From the NCBI GenBank assembly GCA_964017235.1, contig OZ024928.1, forward strand, positions 86,113,566 through 86,177,565: a DNA stretch of 64,000 bases. The letters run 5' to 3'. The notes below the pieces were generated by a model, which had not been told where the DNA came from, searched no databases, and saw only the letters and a program-made list of their open reading frames with translations. Both the position numbers and the translations under genes were made by a program. This stretch comes from Sabellastarte sp. h YS-2021. Lineage: Eukaryota > Annelida > Polychaeta > Sabellida > Sabellidae. The first letter of the stretch is position 1; each line of letters begins with the position of its first letter. Below, one piece after another: positions 49,817 through 58,200 of the stretch.

Positions 49817-52800
49817 AGAAATTTCCTTGTGGACGCGATAACTCAAAAACAAATTAATATTTTTTTTTCAAACTTGGTACACATGTTAAGGGTGCCCAAA
49901 GGAAGATCCCTATTTTAAGGTGACCTTAAACTCCCAGTAAAAAAGAACTTATGGCCACCTTAAGGTCAGAAATTGCACTTTTGGCCACTTAGAGCCCTGT
50001 AGGTCACAAACTATGATGCTCAGCTGGCTGAAATTTTACCTGACAACACATTAATATGTTCTTAGTACATGTGCCGAAAATCATGACTTTAAGTTGAGGA
50101 GAAAATTGTGTTTGAGGCCCATAAATACCCCCACTTAGGGATTTTTTGCTATACTTTACACATATTTTGCCCTATAATTTGGAAGTGATAATTCTGATGA
50201 GTCTCAAACTGCGCTAGGTATAACTTTGATATGTAATCCTTGTCTGTAGAAAATTTTAGGGCTGTAGGTTTACCCAAAGGGGTCGACTTAAGGTCTCAAA
50301 AGTGCCCACAGAGACCCAATTTATGCACTTTTTGCCACTTTCAAGCACTGTAGCTTTCAAACTATGTCTCTCATCTAAGTTAAATATCATCTGGGAATAT
50401 ATCTATGTGTTTTCTTATATGTGCCCCAACATTTAGGCCTTTAATAGACAGTTAACCTGTGTATCAGGACCATAAACACCCACCCGAGTGACCCTTATAA
50501 GACATTTTTCACATCTTTTTCCCTGTAACTTGGAAATGGTAAGTCGGAGAAGTTTCAAACTGTATTAGATATATATTCTGTGTGTAATCTTAGTATGTAA
50601 CAGATTTGAAGTCTGAAGCTTTAATTTTGAAGGTCAAATTGAGGTCTCTAAAAGGCTCCCAAAGACCCAATATTTGGACTTTTTGCTACTTTTAAGCCCT
50701 GTGACTGTCAAACTATGTGACTGATAGAGCTCAGATCCTATCTGAGAAGATATTAGTATGTTATCTTTATATGTGCCAAAAATTAAGGCTTTAAGAAGAC
50801 ATTTAACCTGTGTATGAGGACCATAAATCCCCACCCGAGTGAGCATTTTTAGACATTTTTCACATATTTTTCCCTGTAACTTGGAAATGGTAAGTCTAAG
50901 AAGTTTCAAACTGTATTAGATGCATATTCTATGTGTAATCTTAGTATGTGACAAATTTTAAATCTGAAGCTTTAATTTGAAGGCCACATTTAGGTCTCTA
51001 GAAGGCCCCATAAAGACCCAGTATTTGGACTTTTTGCCAATTTTAAGGCCTGTGACTGTTAAACTATGTGACTGATAGAGCTGAAATCTCATCTGGGAAT
51101 ACATTATTATGTTTTTTTTACATGTGCCAAAAATCAAGGCTTCAAGTAGACATTTAACCTGTGTATGAGGACCTTAAACACCCACCTGAGTGACCCTTTT
51201 AAGACATTTTTCACATATTTTGCTCTGTAACTTGGAAATGGTAAGTCTGACAAGTTTCAAACTTTATTAGATACATATTCTATGTGTAATCTTAGTATGT
51301 AACAAATTTTAAGTCTGAAGCTTTAATTTGAAAGCCACATCGAGATCTCTAAAAGGCCCACAATGACCCAATATTTGGACTTTTTACCACCTTTAAGCCC
51401 TGTAACTGTTAAACTATGTGATTGATGGAGCTGAAATCCCATCTGGGAATGCATTATTATGTCCTTTTTACATATGCCGAAAATCAAGGTTTTTAGTAGA
51501 CATTTAACCTGTGTATGAGGGCCATAGACACTCGCCCAAGTGCCTTTTTTGACATTTTTTCCGTATTTTGCCCTGTTATTTGGAAATGCTTAGTGTGACA
51601 AGTCTTAAACTGTATTATATATAATTTTTGTTTGTTATGTATGTCCCCCAAAAAGTTTCAGATCTGTAGTTTAATTGCTAAGGTCTCTTTAACAATTGTA
51701 AAATGCCCACAGAAACCCAATTTATGGATATTATGCCACTTTAAAGCCCAGTAACTGTCAAACTATGTGGGTTATAGAGCTGAAATCTTTGAATTTTTAA
51801 AAGGAAATGCCTGTCTATTTAAATTTTGAATATTAATAATGTTATGGCTATCTTAGTCTTTTAAGAACTTATTTTTGTGTGTTATACCTCTGCTTGCTGA
51901 GTTTTTCACTTTTTAAAATGAAACTGGTTAAACATATTCAAGTAGACAAAATGGACACTTTAAGTGAGCTTTAAGTCCCAATATTAATGAAATTATATCC
52001 TTATGTAGTAAAACTAGGGGATTTTTAACCCTCAACTAGCCCAGTTTTATTCAACTTGCCTCAGTTAATTTTGGCACAGCTCCTACAGTTATGAACTCAT
52101 TTCAGTTGATAATCACATACTTAAAATTCTCAATTCTTTTTGTATTTGAGTACCCCTTTTATATAGATTGTTTGTTTACCATTTATGCTCAACCCACACC
52201 CCCCACCCGGATTCCCCCCACCCACCTCTGGGACCTCCAGCTATATTGAGTGACACTAAATAAACAAAGGTATTTAGTGATATCAGATGAGAAACAAAGA
52301 ACTCAATGGGGTTGCAGATCTTGTGTAATAGTGAGAGAGGTGTGGAGAAGGGGAGAGGGGTGGGGGTGGGAGGTGGTGGGCTTCATTACATATAACACAA
52401 AGGGGAGTCAGAACTGAGATTGTGTCACATATTTAGGTTGCATATATATGGACCACATATATAGGTATAGAGGAAATGAATAACTGAAAACAATTTGCAA
52501 ATTCTAAAAATAATATAATAAAATAATAATATAAATAATTTTTTTTTAAATAATATTTTATTTGTGAACAAATATAGAAACAGATATGCGCTTTTGGGAT
52601 TATGAATTTTAGAATGGACATTGAATCATCAATCATTTAAATACTTTGAAGGAAGATTGAAAAATATGATGAGTTGAGTTAAAAATAATATTTTATTTGT
52701 CAACAAATATAGAAACAGATATGCTCTTTTGAGATTATTAATTTAGAATGGACATTCAATCATCAATCATTTAAATACTTTGAAAATAGGTTTAGAGTTA

Positions 52801-55184
52801 TCATTGCAGGAAGATTGAAAATATAATTTGAGGTATGTATTCGGCGTCTGGGGATACACCATCTTCCTTGGGGAGATATAAACAGAGTAGATTGATGTGC
52901 TGAAGTTCATATAATAATGGGTAATTATGTTTTAAAAAATTCCCGATCAAAACCTGTGGCGTGAGTGATGACCTGTCTGGGGATATGTTGGCGCCGAGTT
53001 GGCCCAATCTAGTTTCACCAATTCCCTAAAATAAATTCAGTGGATTTGTGAAAAAGTCCACTAAGTGTAGGGATTTTCTGAATTTCCTATAAATTTTAGG
53101 GATTTCACGAATTTCTGGTCCACTTAAGGATTTTGTGAATTCTCTTGAAATGTTAGGGAAATTAACAATTTCCCGATTAGACAATTTCACTATAGTATAT
53201 ATTAAAGTAGTTCTAACAGTTCATTATTACCTGAACTTAACATTACTCCATGGGTTTTATGGTGAGTGCTATTTCTATATTTTCCAAGACAAAGCACTCT
53301 GAAAATTACAGTTACAAGTGCAAAATACTGATTCTGTGACTTTGTTTGTGTACTGTCATTAGCTGTAAATGGTTTGCCCTGAATGTGTTTTTAGGTGTTA
53401 ATGGTTTGCAAGGTGATGGTGATATTTACAAACCTGATAATTTGCAAGAATTCCAAAAATTTGTGCTAGAAAACACAGATGGTGTCGGAGTTCACTTTGT
53501 AATGGCAGATGGGGTGTGTTCTTTTAATTGCTATTCATTATTTAACAAGGTGAAATGTATGCAGCTAAAATATTAGAAAGAAAAGTGAATTTAAGAATTC
53601 AAGTTTTAGTTTAAAATTTAAAACAATGATTGGTATAATCACCATTTGGATTTCTTTATTTAAAATTTTAGTTTGAAATACTAGTATGTTTAATAGTAAG
53701 AAATTGTTTGAAAAGGGGTTCAAAAGTCCAATGTAATTAATATATAGCATCAGTTGTGTCTGTTGTACCATTAAGTCCTATCTGTATGTATTTATTAGAT
53801 ACTTGATGTTGTAAAGCTAATCTTGTTCCTATTTTTAGGGTTTCTCCGTTGAAGGTCAGGAGAATCTCCAAGAAATCTTATCAAAGCGGCTATATCTCTG
53901 CCAGTTTCTGTGTGCATTGATGATACTCAGGACAGGTTTGTAATGTATTCTATTGTATGGTTTGCTATCAACAGCATAAAAGGGTTGTGCTGGTATAGTT
54001 TTCACCCATGTTGTATACCCGGGTGGTTGGGTAACTGCTAGGTTTTTCTGATCCAGATCTGCAGAACCATAACGTGGGATATTTCATGTGGCGGATGTAG
54101 AGTAAGAAATCTAAAATTCGCCACATATCTGAAATTCGCCACGTGAAAATAGTCAAAATACTAATAAAATAAATGAATTGTGGTGAGATTTGTTGAGTGT
54201 ATAGTAAATTAATGCTTTTTGAACTGAAAATTCCTGAAGTCGAAACTGGTAGCCTACAAAATCAAAGTCTTGATTGGGCTCCAGCTCTGATTTCTCTAAG
54301 TTCATTCGCCAACCCAGTTGCTGACACATTATTTACTAGTTCCTGTGTATTTGGGAGACAAGCCTGGTGGGATCTGGCTCTCACCAACCAGCCGTCTAGG
54401 TACTGGTGGCTTCTTAATTCCTTGTGTATGGCCATCAACTTCACCTGCTTTGGTATCACGGTGAACTCAAAAGGTGCTGTGGACAACCCGAATGGCAGGG
54501 CCTTGAGTTGGTATGCCCGACCTTGGATGTGAAATCTCAGGCATTTCCTGGATTGTTCTTGTATAGGTATATGGACGTAGGTATCCCTCCTTCAACAGTT
54601 GTACTACCTAAAGTCCAGTCCCCAAGGCTTCCTAACTTCCCAAAAAAGGGCTTAGTCTGGACCTTATAGGCAGATTGTGTGCCACATTTGGGACATTTGG
54701 TATTCTGACAATATTTTCTGTCCCTCCGGACACTGGTCCGGTCTGGTGACAATGATCCAGGTTAACAGTCTCTCTGTTTTTATTGTGGTCTTATTTTCAC
54801 ATTAATAAACTCTTTGCCCCGGGCCAGCAGCCTGCAAGGTGCAGCATTTACAGAGCAATTGTAATATGTGAGATGTCAGTCCCCTGGCCGGACCTGATGA
54901 CAAAATTGATTATTATCTCTGCAGTCAAGTCCAGCACCGATAACAGGTTGTTGAGAGGTGTGATAAGGGAAGGTTGCCTGGCAGTAGCTTGGGAAACTGT
55001 CCTATCATCAAGATCACTGACCAGTTTAAGAATTCTCTGTAACCCAATTAACCTTAGGCAACTCTGTCCGGTACCCGGACTCCATACCCGGTACTTTACT
55101 GTAACCAGTAATTCTTGTAACCGGCAAAAACTGGCAGGTTGGGGTCACCAACGAATTTCGACAGCTACTGGTCTATATTTAGCC

Positions 55185-55236
<52 letters not shown>

Positions 55237-58200
55237 CAGTTGGGTTGAAGCACTACAGTAAGGACTGTGTAGCCAACACCCTGTTAGTAGACTTGTAACC
55301 CATAGAATGAAGCAAGTGTACAAGGCTGTGTAGCCAGTACCAGTCGGTACACTCTGTAGCTAGTTGCTGAAGTGTACAAGGCTGTGTAGCCAGTACCAGC
55401 CGGTACACTCTGTAACCAGTTGTTGAAGCCAGTGTACAAGGCTGTGTAGCCAGTACCAGTCGGTACACTCTGTAACCAGTTGTTGAAGCCAGTGTACAAG
55501 GCTGTGTAGCCGGTACACTGTAACCAGTTGAGGCTACTGTATAAGGCTGTGAAGCCGGTAGCCGGTCGGTACATACTGTAACCAGTTATTGAAGTAACTG
55601 TACAAGGCTGTTTAGCCGGTAGTCCGTCGGTACACTCTGTAACCAGTTGTTGAAGTAAGTGTACAAGGCTGTGTAGCCAGTAGGTACACCCTGTAACCAG
55701 TTGCTGAATGAAGTTTACAACTATCTTGTGTTGAATTCAGTTTCCTCCATTAATTCCTCTGTAAATTTGTTGAAGCAAGTGTACAAGGCTGTATAGCTGG
55801 TACACTCTGTAACCAGTTGTTGAAAACAAGTGTACAAGGCTGTATAGCCGGTACTGGTCGATACACTCTGTAACCAGTTGTTGAAAATTGCAAATTTTAC
55901 AACTATCTTTGAACGCACGTCTTATTTGTAGATTTTGACAGTTGCTGGGAAAGCCCTTGTGAGCTATATTTAGAAACCAATGTTGGTCGGTGTGTCACGT
56001 GACCAGCTTGCTGGGCGGAGGGACAACGTGATTGGCTGGTTGGAGATGACGATCAGCTTCGTGAACTGGTCGGAAAATCACGTGACCAACTTCGGGGATA
56101 CGCCCTCACTAGAGGTGTTCTTTCCTTATATCATAGTAAACGTAAGCTTACTGGTCTACTGATGTCTGTAGCAGAGAAGTCTGTACCAGTACGCTGGAGG
56201 TGGATTACAGGAACTAAAAAACTGGAATCACAGTAGACGTGAGTGCAAAGAATGTACTTCCGACCTTCTTGTTCGGTAAATCACGTGATAAACTTTGTGA
56301 CTGGTCGGTGTAAACACGTGACCAGCTTCGTGAAGACACGCGATTGGCTGACTGGGTATGACGTCAGAGGTCGCGTTCTTTTAGCTGGCCGGTCGGCTGA
56401 TGCTTTAAAGCAAAAAAGCCTGGACCAGTGCACTCTGTAGATGAAATTCCTGGCCGGTCTGAAGTCGGTTCTTCTTCTCAGCCGGCTGTACACTCAAACC
56501 AGTTCCTGGCCATCCACTGCCCTTACTACCGACACAAGTGCCGGGTCCATAAGGGTGGGACTGAGAGTGACAAAAGTTCCTTCTATGTAGAAAATACTTG
56601 AGAGGTCGGTTGAAGAAATCTGAAGAATTCACCTCTTGTTTCTGATGAAAAAATATTCGAGCTAGGCTGGTGTGACTGATGCTTAACAGCAGAGAAGTCG
56701 GTACCAGTGTGCTCTGAAGAAATCTGAAGAATTCATCTCATGCTTCTGATTAAAAAACACCAAATACTCGAGCTGGGCTGGTGTGACTGATGCTTTACAG
56801 CAGAGAAGTCGGTACCAGTGCGCTCTGAAGAATGCTTCTGTGATGGGGAATTCCTTCCATTCACAGATTTCAAAACTACGTAGACTGAAGATCTCGTGTA
56901 GAGACGTTTCTATGGTGATTGTAGCTGGAAGGTTATAGATGAAAAATTCAAACAAAAGACACGGATAAAAATACCTGTTAGAAGTATATCCATAATTCCT
57001 CAATATTGTTGATCTGCCCCTAACAACACAAAGGTTGAATGGGAGGAAACTAGCAAAATGGCTGCCTTCATATATCTCGTCGATTACTGCCCTATCATCA
57101 ATAATAAATTGAGCCAACTAGGGAGTGTTTCCAGCAGATTTCTAAATGTATATCCGTGCTTGACCAGCTGGTAACACTTTACAAAGAAACTCTCCACATA
57201 TAAGGTTTAAAATCCGTCATAAAGCACACTTTTCTTTTAAAATTCTGGAGATGTTGAAAACACGTCTGCACAGTACACGCGCCAAACGAAAAAGATGCTA
57301 TGACGTCATGTTGTCTAGACAGGAAGTAAATACCATGCGCCACCTTGCGAATGCACAGTACTGGGACCGGCCAGCCGGTGGAAACACAGGACGTCTTTTT
57401 CTGGCGTTTGGCGGGCCGGTCTGCGCCGACAGGTTTAGCAATTGTCCATTGGATAGGGTATTAACTTATAAAAATTTAATTTACTTATTAAATTTGCAAC
57501 TTTTTAGACAAAAACGTCATTTTCTTCATAAAATTAACTAAGGTTTTAGAGGTGGCGAATTTTAGATTCCTGGCGAATTTTAAATTTCTTACTCTAGTTG
57601 TGCAATGTCATGGTGTGACCTTGGAGAGACCTTTGAATACCTAAAAGAAATTTTCTGACTTGGACTTCAAAGATTTTGTCTGGGTTAGATCTCCACAACT
57701 GTAAGGTGGAAGAAATTCAAACTTGTCAGGGTGTTCCTCGGGGTATTACCGTATGAGACATATCTCTCACAAAGTTATATGGATTGCTGTAGCTGATTAT
57801 TAGATGTTGTATTTTACCTAATTGTGCTATCTCCATTCATGGCTTATAGAGTAAGAAATCTAAAATTCGCCAGGAATCTAAAATTCGCCACCTCTAAAAC
57901 CTTAGTTGATTTTATGAAGAAAATTATGTTTTTGTCCAAAAATTGGTATTTTTCAGTTCTAAAACCCTTAATTTACTATACAGTCAACAAATCTCACCAC
58001 AATTCATTTATTTTATTAGTATTTTCACCTGTGGCGAATTTCAGGTATGTGGCGAATTTTAGATTTCTTACTCTACTTCTATTCTAAGTCTTAATTTTAC
58101 AGCTCCTTGTCTTCATATACATTATTTTTTCTCTCTAACACTCTTCTTGACTACCTTTACATAACTTACCCTGTCTGTTCTGGAAGAGGCCTTATCATTG

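Larger units (their letters stand above)
54231..57500 (-). pseudogene. Decayed DIRS-like element inserted in the MITE
   Basis: On the minus strand, 54486-54262 translates to a piece of DIRS reverse transcriptase around the active-site region (STAPFEFT...HQYLDGWL, with the fourth box residue changed to Gly). Another piece with a Cys pair lies at 54752-54537. The right end (57280-57500) keeps the terminal repeat type of the 19.1-25.4 kb element (GGCGTTTGGCGGGCCGG; TATAAAAATTTAATTTACTT). The middle is filled by a minisatellite, a T-run and GGTCGGTGT-rich sequence. It is non-functional. Confidence 0.78.
54100..57594 (-). mobile_element. Tc1/mariner-type MITE, copy 1, split by a DIRS remnant
   Basis: The outer parts are 54100-54230 and 57501-57594, ends GAGTAAGAAATC and GATTTCTTACTC-like, flanked by TA (54098-54099 and 57595-57596). 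Together they match the intact MITE at 57849-58073 in reverse orientation. The break falls between GAACTGAAAA and TTTTTAGACAAA of the MITE. Confidence 0.82.
53970..58110 (+). mobile_element. Family G element, copy 2, split by two MITEs and a DIRS remnant
   Basis: The pieces in order are 53970-54099 (AGTTTTCACCCATG, also at 59754), 57595-57848 (GTGCAATGTCATGGTGTGAC; ATATGGATTGCTGTAGCTGA) and 58074-58110 (TTTTACAGCTCCTTG). They line up with the uninterrupted family G copy at 59726-60230. Confidence 0.65.
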
